Part shown: positions 1 through 9,751 of the stretch, one piece after another | Layout of the letters: each line of letters begins with the position of its first letter | Numbering within the stretch: the first letter of the stretch is position 1 | Source of the DNA: Lepidostoma basale | Taxonomy: Eukaryota; Arthropoda; Insecta; Trichoptera; Lepidostomatidae | Assembly (NCBI GenBank): GCA_022606425.2 | Contig: JAHDVF020000215.1 | Location: 558,001-622,000, forward strand | Reading direction: 5' to 3' | Length of the DNA stretch: 64,000 bases | Notes under the pieces: model-generated | Told to the model about the DNA's origin: nothing | Seen by the model: the letters and a program-made list of their open reading frames with translations, nothing else | Database searches by the model: none | Made by a program: the position numbers and the translations under genes

Positions 1-301
1 ATGTAGGAAACAGAAATGTGTAGCCCTCTCCAGTACTGAATCAGAGTATATTGGTCTATCTGAGGCATGTAGAGAAGCATTATAAGGCGCACAGAAGTTG
101 TGTGCAAACCCAGTCTTTCATAAACGTACAAAGCATATTGATATCAAATATCATTTTTGTCGTGATTTAGTAAAAGATAAAATTGTTAAAGTACTGTATG
201 TGCCAACAGCTGATATGCCAGCTGACATTTTAACGAAAAGTTTATGTTCAGCAAAGCATTATAAATTTATGTTACTTCTTGGGATAGTTTGTTTAGATTA
301 A
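1..301 (+). pseudogene. Ty1/copia-type pol, C-terminal RNase H remnant
   Basis: The frame reads an RNase H piece with the copia-type STESEY motif, is interrupted near base 84, and resumes at about 98 with KRTKHIDIKYHF and ADMPADILTKSL, the usual C-terminus of copia pol, ending in a stop at 299-301. The catalytic part of RNase H degrades RNA in RNA/DNA hybrids during reverse transcription. Only the last ~95 residues are in the window and the 5' part lies beyond base 1. In-frame damage marks it as dead. Confidence 0.8.
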
Positions 302-470
302 ATTTATATTTATGTGTGGTAGTGGATATTGCGATAAGTAGGGATGTTATTTTATGTATCGACAATATCAGTAGCGCCATCTATCTTTGAATACATGTAA
401 TACTGTACTATGTAACAATAAAAGTTTAGTTCGTATCTATGACTCAAGCGTTTCATTCATAATAATTTTA
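302..470 (+). repeat. Probable 3' flank / LTR remnant of the copia element
   Basis: This directly follows the pol stop. A purine-rich gtggtagtgg stretch precedes a short sequence with aataaa near 416, the order expected for polypurine tract, LTR and polyadenylation signal. No second LTR is in the window, so the boundary is inferred. Confidence 0.35.
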
Positions 471-565
471 TATGCACTTCCCCCGAACACCACTCATCTA
501 ATGCAGTCCGCCGATCGAAGTGTTTTTTAACATTTAAAATCAGAATGGAAGAAAACTGACAGATT

Positions 566-1393
566 TTGGCATATGGAATCAGACAAGTATACAAGGTTCT
601 TACGAAATCAGCGTTTTGTCCTCTTCGAAAAAAAGTTTTGGAAATTCCTAATTTTCCAGAAACTATTAAAAACGGTTTCAGGAAGTGCGGACTATTTCCA
701 TTGAATCCAGACGCCGTAGATTATTCAAAATGTCTTCAACATGCTCTAGAAAATTTAGAATTCAATCGCAAACCGATTGAAATCCTTTCTGTGTCTCACT
801 CTGAAACAAAATACAAACACGCCGAAGAGGTTGTGTCCTTAGCAAAACAGTTAGAGCAATATTGCCAGAGATTGTTACGTCATCTTTTTCTGGTCATCTT
901 TTTCTGGTCATCTTTTTCTGGTCATCTTTTCTGTCCTTCTCCACTCCCAGTCCTTCCACTTCCAAACAGAAACTACCTAGTGCTATATCTTCGAGCGCAT
1001 GGAAGTCTTTTATGTCCAGCAAAGAAGAAGAGAAAAAGAAAAAAATTGAAGATGTAAAAAGTAGAAAAAAAGCCCGCCAACAAGCAAAAAACACTTGAAA
1101 AGAGAAGAAAAAGAAGAATACAACTAAAAGAAGATCACAACCTCAAACGATCGATAAAGAAAATGAAATCCAAAATCAAACAAAAAAAAATTAAAACTAC
1201 CGGTGAAAAGAAACATTTAAGCCCTAAAAACGATAAAGATACTGAATGCTCTTACTACAAGAGAAATTTCTCACAAGATAAATTGGGAGAAGAATGGATA
1301 CAGTGCATGATTTGTAATGGTTGGTATCACGTTGAATGTGCTGGAGCTGAAAAAGATGTATTCATTTGTGATTTTTGTTCCTTGCATCTTTAA
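566..1393 (+). pseudogene. pogo/Tigger-like transposase C-terminus with PHD-like finger
   Basis: The first frame (566-~880) reads the end of a DDE transposase of the CENP-B/Tigger type (motif KNGFRKCGLFPLNPDAV). A second frame (~862-1098) gives a Ser/Lys-rich linker with SSSAWKSFMSSKEEEKKKK, and a third (1163-1393) gives a Cys-rich finger. Visible zinc ligands are Cys in ECSYY, CMIC, HVEC and CDFC, so it resembles a PHD finger, but the second Cys of the first knuckle is Tyr. Three reading frames with a stop between them mark a decayed transposase gene. DDE transposases with C-terminal PHD fingers occur in insects. The catalytic N-terminal part is absent. Confidence 0.7.
881..930. repeat. 14-bp tandem repeat (about 3.6 copies)
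   Basis: The unit catctttttctggt repeats three times perfectly (881-922) plus a partial copy. It lies exactly where the transposase reading frame changes. As 14 is not a multiple of three, change in copy number alone would shift the frame. Confidence 0.85.
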
Positions 1394-1799
1394 AAAAATG
1401 AATTTATAATATACTCCTTTTTTCCTTTTGTAATAAAGTACACTTTTTTGTATAAAAATTAATGTTATAGTAAATAACATAACAACATATAAGTAATATA
1501 ACAACCATGTACCAAATAGAGCACTTATTGAAAGCAAGTGGCTGGTTACTGGGGCTGTGGTGGCTGGAATTAGGAACTAGGTGGCTGACCATAGGGGAAT
1601 TGTGTCTTTTTAAATAAAAGTATTTTTATTTTTAATCCGGCGCAAGATATTTTAATAACGAATTTACAATTTCATAGATCATTAATTTAGGTTTGCGTAT
1701 AAAAAAAAACTGTATTATAAAATGTATGATGATATAATTATAAATTGAATTAAGTTTAATATTTTTCTTAAGTGGCTGAGCACTGGGGCTTTCACCCTA
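1394..1799. other. AT-rich non-coding stretch
   Basis: Downstream of the transposase remnant there are aataaa-like signals (about 1430 and 1612) and A/T runs but no supported gene or RNA. Confidence 0.6.
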
Positions 1800-1801
1800 T
1801 A

Positions 1802-3072
1802 TTAGGTCCTTACATATGAAATTGGCGTTTTGCCGTACTGGCAACTTTGATCTCAAATATCTTCTCTTTGGTTAGGAATTCCAAATTCAAATTTATAGAG
1901 TTATTTACTCAAGTATTTGTGTTTCGAAAATTATAATTCATTTGTTTTTTCCTCAATTGTTTTTTTTTCTTTGCGTCACTCAGTTTACAAAATGGAAAAC
2001 TTGAAATATCGCGTTATTTACGAGTACGAGTTCCACCGTGGCACCAGTGCTGCAGAAACGGCTCGAAGGATTAATGATGTGTATGGCGACGGTGCCGCAA
2101 AAGAAAACACAGTGCGTTTTTGGTTCCAACGTTTTCGTTCTGGAAATTTCGACCTGCAGAACAAGCCCCGTAGACGGCCGGAGACCAAAGTTGATAATGA
2201 AGAATTGAAGGCTATTGTGGAAGCGGATCCATCGCAAACCACATCCGAGTTAGTTGCAGGCTGCGGTGTTAGTGATAAAACTGTTTTAATCCACTTGAAG
2301 CAAATTGGGAAGTTGAAAAAGCTTGATAGGTTGGTACCTCAAGAATTGAGTGAAGCAAATCAACAAACGCGCGGTGACTGCTGCGTTGCATTACTCATCC
2401 GGCACAACAATGAAGGGATTTTGAATCGAATCATTACCTGTGATGAAAAGTGGATCCTGTATGATAATCAGAAGCGCTCATCGCAATGGCTGAACCCTGC
2501 CGAACCAGCCAAACCATGCCCCAAGCGAAAATTGACTCCAAAAAAGTTACTTGTGAGGGTTTGGTGGACTAGTGCTGGTGTGGTTCACTACAGCTTTCTT
2601 AAATCTGGCCAGACGATTACGGCAGATTTCTTTGTCAGCAACTGCAAACCATGATGGAAAAGCTAGCTGCTAAACAACGGAGGCTGGTTAATCGTTCTAG
2701 GCCACTGCTGCTTCATGATAACGGCTTCAGACGGCTACCAAATTAGAAGAGCTTCAATTGGAATGTCTAAGACATCCCCCGTACTCTCCGGACCTTGCCC
2801 CAACAGATTGCTATTTTTTTCGAAATTCGGATAACTTCTTGCAAGGGAAAAAATTCAACTCCGATGGGGCAGTCCAAACCGACTTCAAAGATTTTATTGA
2901 TTCCCGTCCGAATGGTTTTTTTAGCAAAAGGAACGATGAACTACCTATGAGATGGCAAAAGTGCATAGATAGCAATGGTACATACTTTGATTAAATAAAT
3001 ATATTATATTTAAAAAAAATCAACTTTATCTTCCTCCCATACAAAACGCCAATTTCATATGTAAGGACCTAA
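1802..3072 (+). mobile_element. mariner element with both terminal inverted repeats
   Basis: The ends are ~31-bp inverted repeats beginning ttaggtccttacatatgaaa (left 1802-1832, right complement 3042-3072). They differ only at the innermost bases and are flanked by TA at 1800-1801 and 3073-3074, the standard mariner target duplication. Total length of 1271 bp is normal for a full-length mariner. The transposase inside is frameshifted, so the copy cannot move itself, but its intact ends could be mobilised by a related transposase. Confidence 0.93.
1992..2994 (+). pseudogene. mariner transposase (cecropia/SETMAR-like), frameshifted
   Basis: Begins MENLKYRVIYEYEF with an N-terminal helix-turn-helix region, a linker ending near residue 150, and the first catalytic Asp in TCDEKWILYDN. 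The frame breaks near 2630 (the expected CQQLQ... continues in another frame), again near 2722 where the region after LLHDN is deleted and shifted, and resumes at 2758 with HPPYSPDLAPTD, holding the third catalytic Asp, to the natural end NGTYFD. The D,D34D catalytic triad is thus split over three frames. The closest family by eye is the one containing Hsmar1 and the SETMAR domain. Confidence 0.9.
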
Positions 3073-3074
3073 TA

Positions 3075-3815
3075 TATTGTTTTTAATTTTGGTCAAATCA
3101 AGTTAAAATATAATATAATAATTGAATAATGTTGGTTTTATGAAATAAATTTAATTTCTGACAAAAATATATTGAAAGTACTTGTTTTTTCATAACTCTG
3201 ACTGCCCCTAACCCCTTAATCAGACGAAGTGAGTTATTATAAGAGAATGCAATGATCATATTTAAAGCGAGCTATCCGAGATCCATGTATGGTCGCACGT
3301 CCATAATATAATACATTACAAGCAATGAATTAATTACGATTTTTTTTTTTCGTCCGCTTTTTATACGCATGCGTGCGGAGCCGCATGAATTTCATTGTCC
3401 CCTGGCACCAGTTCCGTATCCGCGATCGACAAATAAAAACTCGATGTCATTAAAACAAGATGGCGGCCTTTCCCGCCCAACTGGTCCGCGGTCTCCGTGA
3501 GTGCGCGCGCATTCAGTTGTCATTCATTGAAGACGACCTGACTTCTGGCTGCGGCGGCAGTTTGCGGCAATCAAACAAATAGTCTGCCATTCCGACAGCA
3601 GCGCCATCATCATTAGCCATCAGCGCTAAAAAAAATATGAAATATTTTATGTAATTTGATGCTTGGTATAGACTTAGTAGGTAGCATTGAATTATATATA
3701 TTTGTCCTAAGCAAAAGCGTTCTTTTATGAAAAAATCGACGTCTCTGAAGTACAAATAATATGAATGAAGCATATAATATAATTTTTATTTAATTCATAT
3801 AATAATGTAAAAAAA
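3075..3815. other. Unassigned non-coding, with CpG-rich pocket at 3340-3630
   Basis: The first part is AT-rich. From 3340 to 3630 GC and CpG content rise clearly (gcatgcgtgcgg, cggtctccgtgagtgcgcgc) and an aagatggcggc motif occurs at 3459. This resembles a promoter-proximal or 5' UTR segment but no spliceable ORF is evident. Confidence 0.4.
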
Positions 3816-3817
3816 AC

Positions 3818-4135
3818 TAACTAACTAACCATCACGCTTTCTCCCAGAAGGGATTTGCAGAAAGAATATACTTCTCTCGATTCCTCATCATTCATACATC
3901 GTGTCATCGATTTCTCCGACTCCTCACGAGGTCGGCATTCAATATTTGATTGATTTGATCGTGCCACGTTTTCTTCAGTCTTGAGGAAGACTGTTTCTAG
4001 TTACATTTACATCGTCAACATATACTTTTTTTAACATTCTTTCTTTCCATGTGTCCATCTTAATCATCATTTTATATTTTTTTTCATAACGCTTTTATTC
4101 GCATCACATTCACTTCATTCCCGCATTCAAAATAA
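3818..4135 (-). mobile_element. LINE-T 3' fragment, subfamily A
   Basis: Reads on the minus strand from about 4135 to the 3' end at 3818, with a (TTAG)n tail seen as ctaactaactaac. The end matches the recurrent LINE-T C-terminus but carries several indels. 5'-truncated non-LTR retrotransposon remnant. Confidence 0.75.
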
Positions 4136-4194
4136 TACAATAATTAATAGTTACAATAATTAACAATTTTATCATTGTTATTATATGTATATTA

Positions 4195-4372
4195 GATAAT
4201 AAATAAATAAAACGATATATTTTTAATATCTTTTTCTACTTTTTGTTCTTATTTCGACAGCGACCAGACCAGTCTGTCGATGCCAAGTAGCCTAGCGAAA
4301 CCGGTCGCTGTCGAAATAAACAAAAAGTGTATTCAATTATTATTTAAAATGAACGTCCATCAAGAGATTTCC
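4195..4372 (+). repeat. Palindromic repeat F1 with hammerhead-like core
   Basis: Inverted arms (left ending atttcgacagcgac at 4265, right starting gtcgctgtcgaaat at 4304) enclose a ~40-nt core: CTGTCGA at 4274-4280, a decayed stem II region, then GAAAC-CG-GTC at 4297-4306. The arms form a long stem I. Core base A6 is T in this copy. Confidence 0.65.
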
Positions 4373-4435
4373 ATAAAATTATTATATTATTATATATTAT
4401 TCATAAATTGTATTTTTCGCCATTTTTATGATCAC

Positions 4436-4630
4436 ATGAATTCTACTAGACCAAAGACATATTGATTTTTTTTTTTCACATTGTCATCGCCGGGAATCTT
4501 CGGTGTGGCAGTCATAGCTCTTGTCACTATATGCATATGAATGTAGGAGCTGCAAAAGAAGTTTTGTCAGGATAGATTAGTGTTATGGTCCATTATCCTT
4601 GCCTAGTCTTCTAGGGAAACGGTAAGATGC
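4436..4630. repeat. SINE fragment (minus) abutting a LINE-T 3' scrap (plus)
   Basis: 4436-4533 matches the 3' half of the tRNA-derived SINE on the minus strand (caaagac, then atcgccgggaatc and ggcagtcatagctcttg). From 4539 to 4630 a degenerate LINE-T end follows (gtcaggatagattagtg, ggaaacgg). Confidence 0.55.
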
Positions 4631-5034
4631 TTTTTTATTTATGCCATTTGTGGCCTGTCTCCTTTGTATAAGCAAATAGTATAATTTGAGTATAATAATC
4701 GAAAAAAAGGTAAGAAAATTAGAATATCATTGATCCATCCTGAGCATGACACAAATTGTGTTAACCTATTGAATACATCACGCCTCCAACGAAGTTCTTC
4801 CCATAATAACGTGATTAAACTTTCTTCAAAAATTTTCACGAATCGCTTTTGAAAATTGTTTCCCAAGTTTGAAAGTTGAAAACTCGTCCATTGAACAGAT
4901 GTAATTTGCGAGTTTTTAAGCGAAAATATCAATCATTTTTATGCATAGCGCTGTAGGTGGTGTATGAAGTTATTTCGTCACATTTAAACATTAATTAATT
5001 TTTTATTAAATGGAAAATGCGTCCACAAATAGTA
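4631..5034. other. AT-rich non-coding stretch
   Basis: Stops occur in all frames and no repeat family of this window is recognised. Confidence 0.5.
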
Positions 5035-5410
5035 ATAAAAATGTGCTTAAAAGGATATAGAGCTAATGATGATATTATAAAGGAATGTAGAGCAATGAAG
5101 GTATTATGAACAAAATTATGAAAGGATCGCTGCGTTAGTTCGGACATATGGAGAGCATGGGTGAAAAAAGAATAGTTAAAAAAGTATACGTTAACGATGT
5201 TAATGGAGTACGGAGTCGAGGTAGATCGAGGAAAACATGGCATGACCAAAGTAATCAAATTTTAAAGGTTGGTCATGTCAGAAGCCGGAAGAATCGCCGT
5301 GCGTGTATGACTCGATATATGAATGTGGAGGAAGCTAGAGAGGTATGTCGGGATAGAGTAGTGTGGCGGCCCATTCTCTCTGCCCACCCCTGCGGGGAAA
5401 CGGCGTGATG
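5035..5410 (+). pseudogene. LINE-T reverse transcriptase C-terminus, subfamily C
   Basis: Reads ESMGEKRIVKKVYVNDVNG, RSRKTWHDQ, RNRRACMTRYMNVEEAREVC-like and ends in HPCGETA with TGA. This is the C-terminal region after the RT thumb of a non-LTR retrotransposon. The tail after the stop is a tttgttg repeat instead of (TTAG)n. A stop at 5134 (tag) breaks the upstream frame. Confidence 0.8.
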
Positions 5411-5534
5411 GTTTGTTGTTTTTGTTGTTGAGCGAAAAGGTTATTTATTAGGTCAGTGCAAAATAAAGGTATAATGATAAAGCAAAAAATAAATGAAGAC
5501 ATGGGAAAGAATGTCCAAAAACTTGAAACAAATG

Positions 5535-5860
5535 ATGAATCATAGAACCCTACGCTTTATCGAAGGCAGAACACTCCGAGATCTGATCAAAAATAAGGTG
5601 TAAAGATCTGTCTGTGGCGTTGAAGACATAGTCAGGTGTGTAAGAAGCAGAAGGCGCTTTTGGAGGGATCATGTACTCGTATACCGCATGGAATTTGCAA
5701 GACTTGCAAAATTAAAAAAAAAAATCTCAGCAGCAAAAGGCTACTGATAATTCCTCCGAATAGACGGATTGATTGGTGGACGTCTTCAGTCCAGGAATAT
5801 TTTTACCATCACAAACAGGCCATACGACCTAAACCATGAGGAAGAAAAATAATGAAAATT
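5535..5860 (+). pseudogene. LINE-K C-terminal fragment
   Basis: Translates with breaks to RTLRFIEGRTLRDLIKN, RSVCGVEDIVRCV, RSRRRFWRDHVYRMEFARLAK, and a decayed DGLIGGRLQS end. These are the conserved motifs of a second non-LTR family, also present near 13330, 52603, 59050 and 63480. 3' fragment only. Confidence 0.65.
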
Positions 5861-5874
5861 ACGAATATTGCACT

Positions 5875-6233
5875 TTTACAAGTATAATATTTTCACAATG
5901 GTGTTCTTGTGCGAATGATGGTGTTATGAACATAATAATGAAAGGATCATTAAGATGGTTTGGACGCATGGAAAAAGTAAAAAAAAAAAAAAAGTATCTG
6001 TTAACAATGTAAATGGAACCAGAAATAGAGGAAGACCGAGGAAAACGTGGCACGATCAAATAAATCAAATATTGAATGTCGGCCACGTGAGAAGTCAAAG
6101 AAATTGACGCGCGTGCATGACCCGATGTATGAATTTTGAGGAAGTGAGGGCAATATGTCAGGAAAGAAAAGTGTGGTAGTCCATACTTTCTGTCTACCCC
6201 TTCGGGGAGACGCCGTGATGGTTAGTTAGTTAG
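5875..6233 (+). mobile_element. LINE-T 3' fragment, subfamily A
   Basis: Contains the GRPRKTWHDQINQILNVGH region (6027-6090) and the 3' end gacgccgtgatgg followed by (TTAG)n at about 6220. Frame broken by a run of A at ~5983. Confidence 0.8.
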
Positions 6234-6257
6234 TTATATTTAAAAGTCTATAACATA

Positions 6258-6718
6258 CAACTGGAATGTAGAAGAGTCTAGCAAAATACATCAGTGTTTT
6301 AGGGCAGTGGTCCGCAACCGGTGTGCCGCGGCACACTGGTGTGCTGTCAGCCAGATACAGGTGTCGACTCAAAGAAAGAAAGAGTCGACTCATTCATAAA
6401 TCAGTTCAGGAGACATTGGTGACATTTTTGTTGTTGTTTATTTTAGAACATTCGTGACAAATTGGTCGCTGCAGATTTCTACTGGTTGAAAGATTCTGGC
6501 GACCTCAATTTTTAAACTTTACAACGACTTCCGGCCAGTAGAATTCGTGAAAATTTGGCCCACCTCCAGACCGAATTTTAGCTTTTGGTGTGCCGCGGAA
6601 TTCTAGAAAGAACTTATGTGTACCATAGGTGAGAAAAGATTGCGGAGCACTGTTTTAGGGTGCGGTGGTTAATCCTCTCTGCCCACTACTTCATATAATA
6701 GTGTGATGGTTAGTTAGC
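6258..6718 (+). mobile_element. LINE-T 3' end split by a hAT-like MITE
   Basis: 6258-6304 and 6661-6718 together form a degenerate LINE-T 3' end (gaatgtagaagag ... ggtggttaatcctctctgcc ... gtgatggttagttag). The MITE at 6305-6652 lies between the halves. Confidence 0.7.
6305..6652. mobile_element. hAT-like MITE with 8-bp target duplication
   Basis: The left end cagtggtccgcaacc and the right end (complement cagtgctccgcaatc) are imperfect terminal inverted repeats of hAT type. The element is flanked by ttttaggg at 6297-6304 and 6653-6660, a perfect 8-bp duplication as expected for hAT insertion. At 348 bp with no ORF it is non-autonomous. Confidence 0.9.
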
Positions 6719-7190
6719 AACATGAAAAACGTCATTCTTTTCTGTGACGCCGGGGCGGACGCCGGTGCATTCTTGAGATTGCCCCTTTCAATATATTTTT
6801 ACTGTCAGTCGTTACGACTCACAATCGTCGCTTTGTTCTGTTGGTTGACTTCTCAACAGACAGGGATTTACACAGAATCCTATTTTTCCAGTACACGAGA
6901 CATTCCGATAGTCGTATTCAATGGATAAATGACATCCTGTGTGATAGGTACTTGTGCCCACAAGCTTGCATTTCTTTCAAACTTTTGTTTGTTAGTTGAC
7001 TAATTAAAAAAAAACATTATTAACATGTTGGTAACAATTTTATACCATAGGTTGAGAAAATAAGACGAGAGTAACGTATTCTCAGTATGTTCCATCGCAC
7101 AACATCTTCGACATTCGAAATCTTCCTTATTTCGGATTTTCTCTCTCCGCCTCCGGGTTATGGTGCTTTCTTGACCCTTATATATTTAAA
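6719..7190. other. Unassigned non-coding
   Basis: A short ORF (6722-6928) exists but has no recognisable domain or neighbour support. Nothing else can be assigned. Confidence 0.4.
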
Positions 7191-7194
7191 GTGA

Positions 7195-7645
7195 AGCATC
7201 GCAAGCTAGCAAAAGAAGGATGAAAGTATAATAAATGCAGTAGGAATAAGATCTCTAAGACGAATGTGTGATAAATCCGTATATGATAGAATGTCAAATG
7301 CAAATATAAGAAGTGAATGCGGTGCGAATGGAAGTGTTATAAACAAAATAATGAAAGGGTCGTTCAGATGGTTACGACACATGGAAAGAATTGATGAAGA
7401 CAGAATGGTGAAGAAGGTATATGTAAATGACGTGAACGGAGCTAGAAATAAAGAAAGGCTGAAGAAACCGTGGCCCGATCAAATCAATCAAATATTAAGT
7501 GTCGGTCACGTGAGGAGTCGGAGAAATGGTCGCTCGTGCATGACACAATATATGAATTTAGGAAGCGAGAGAAGTATGTCTAGATAAAACAGTGTGGCGG
7601 TCAATTTTTTCTGCCTAACCCACCGAGGAGACGGCGTGAAGGTTA
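7195..7645 (+). pseudogene. LINE-T C-terminus, subfamily D
   Basis: Reads RMCDKSVYDRMSNANIRSEC, GSFRWLRHMERIDEDRMVKK and a decayed GARNKERLKKPWPDQINQIL. The frame is lost after SERSMSR and the 3' end gacggcgtgaaggttag is at ~7640. Confidence 0.8.
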
Positions 7646-7654
7646 GTTCGTTAA

Positions 7655-7832
7655 TATTCAAATATTAAATGTCGGTCACGTAAGGAATCGGAAAAATCGA
7701 CGAGCGTGCATGACACGATGTTTGAATGTAAAGGAAACGTGAGAAGTATATCAGGACAGACATTGTGATGGTCCGTTCCTTCTGCCTACACCTTCAGGGA
7801 GACAGCGTGATGGTTAGTTAGTTAGTGAGCCT
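7655..7832 (+). mobile_element. LINE-T 3' scrap, subfamily D
   Basis: A second, shorter LINE-T end directly follows the first (aatattaaatgtcggtcacg ... gacagcgtgatggttagttag), i.e. two same-strand insertions or a tandem duplication of the 3' end. Confidence 0.75.
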
Positions 7833-8700
7833 CGGAGTGTCTTTACCGCAATGGATCGGAGATTCTTCATTTCTGTGATTCTTAGGAGATTTTTTATTCG
7901 TGTGGTGGCCCTTTTCGTTATTATTAATTTCATCTCTACCATTATTTATTTCATATCTATATATATTTATTTTGTTGGGAAATTCATTAATTTTTTTTAA
8001 CCATACATCTTGTTTAAAATAGTCGAGGAAATTTATTTGGTTTTCGATAGATCTCTTTGACACTGACGTTATTCGAATCGTTGCATCCCAGAGAAAATAA
8101 ATTCGAAATTTGAATATTCGTTAATCGTTGTATAAAAGGATTTCAACGCTGCGCTGAAAAAATCCATTTACTTTCGCTGTTTTCAATAAGATTGACCGAT
8201 CGCGATTGATGCTTCGATTTTATTCTATTAAAGAACCATATTGCCAGCAAATAGATAGATGATTGTATTACATACAAAATGAAGGACAATAATAATATAG
8301 CAATGTAATTAAGAGATAATTAACTAAATGGTCCTAGCTCTTTAACTGGATATCAAAGGAATATACCGCACTAGCTATGTGCAGTTAGTACGGAATAGTA
8401 AAGGCTAGAGTCATTAAGGCAAAGTGTGAAGGAATTCGTGCTAAATAACAGAAACGAGAAATACTTAGCCGTCCGCTAAGATAGCAGAGAAGTTTATCGT
8501 TCACTTATTCTATATTGGTATTGGTAAGTTCAAACAAACATACACATACACATATTTAATTGATTCATACGCATTTTGTACTAGACCAAATAATTAGTAT
8601 CGTATAATTTAATAAAAATATCAATTCATTCGAATGAATTAACCATTATCCAGAATAAGGCAATTATAATATTTTAAAAAAATTATCTTGGACGATAATA
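7833..8700. other. AT-rich non-coding stretch
   Basis: No coding or repeat family recognised. A (CA)-rich tract lies near 8535-8550. Confidence 0.5.
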
Positions 8701-8702
8701 TT

Positions 8703-9095
8703 TAGGATCTCTTAGACGAATGTGTGGATACTCTGTGTATGATAGAGTGTCGAATGAAAATATAAGAAGTGAATGCGGTGCGAATGATGGTGTCATGAAC
8801 AAAATAATGAAAGGATCATTAAGATGGTTTGGACATATGGAAAGAATGAATGAAGAAAGAATGGTAAAAAAGTTATATGTTAATGATGTAAATGGAACCA
8901 GAAATAGAGGAAGACCGAGGAAAACGTGGCACGATCAAATAAATCAAATATTGACTGTTGGCCATGTGAGGAGTCAGAGAAATCGACGCGCGTGCATGAC
9001 ACGATGTATGAATGTTGAGGAAGCGAGAGAAATGTGTCAGGAAAGAAAAGTGTGGCAGTCCATTCGGGGAAACGGCGTGATGGTTAGTTAGTTAA
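8703..9095 (+). pseudogene. LINE-T C-terminus, subfamily A, uninterrupted
   Basis: The longest clean subfamily-A piece: RMCGYSVYDRVSNENIRSEC, GSLRWFGHMERMNEERMVKK, NGTRNRGRPRKTWHDQ and AREMCQERKVWQSI. The final AYPFGETA is deleted (about 9063, cattcgggg), then comes the (TTAG)n tail. 5'-truncated at ~8703. Confidence 0.85.
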
Positions 9096-9149
9096 TTTTT
9101 TAATATTTTTAAGGAGAAGCAGATATGCCAGGATTAAAGTGATGCTGAA

Positions 9150-9565
9150 ATAGCTAAAAATTGTGTCATTTAAAAAAATAATTACATACAACGTTTTATT
9201 ACTAATTCACAAAATTGTTAACGGGCACACCTTCCAAGAATTTTTCAGGAAGATAAAATGTAACCAACATGAACATCAATATGAAACAAGAAAGAAAAAT
9301 AAACGAAGGCTCCCATTTAGTAAAAAAAAAAACAAATCTCAGAATTCCCTTATGTATAAATCATTTAAAATTTATGAAGATATACCGGATGATGTCAAAA
9401 GTGTGCAGAGCATAAAAAATTTAAAATAGAATAAATATGTAAACAAACTGTAACCTTATGTGTATGTGGATTATTGTAATTGAATGTTATATTGTTTTTT
9501 TATTAGAACATGTATTGTATACATGTGTACTATTTTAAGTAAATAAATAAAACGTCTGTTTTCAA
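9150..9565 (+). pseudogene. Different LINE, C-terminal fragment and 3' tail
   Basis: An 88-residue frame (9163-9429) reads ITYNVLLLIHKIVNG and NSLMYKSFKIYEDIPDDVK, the usual last domain of a CR1/Jockey-superfamily LINE ORF2. The 3' end is an aaataaataaa tail at ~9540. Confidence 0.6.
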
Positions 9566-9751
9566 GAAGTTAATTATCGGATGTCCTGAGTGATGTAGGT
9601 TTGTCACTGAAGTGAATTACCTTCGTCAAAGACAGCACAGAATGTTTTTTTTTAATGCTGCAGAACCAACCTGCCAATGTCGACTTAGGGATGCGATATC
9701 CATGTTATGACTATTGTCTCTAATACGTAATCTTTCTATTTTGATATGTTA

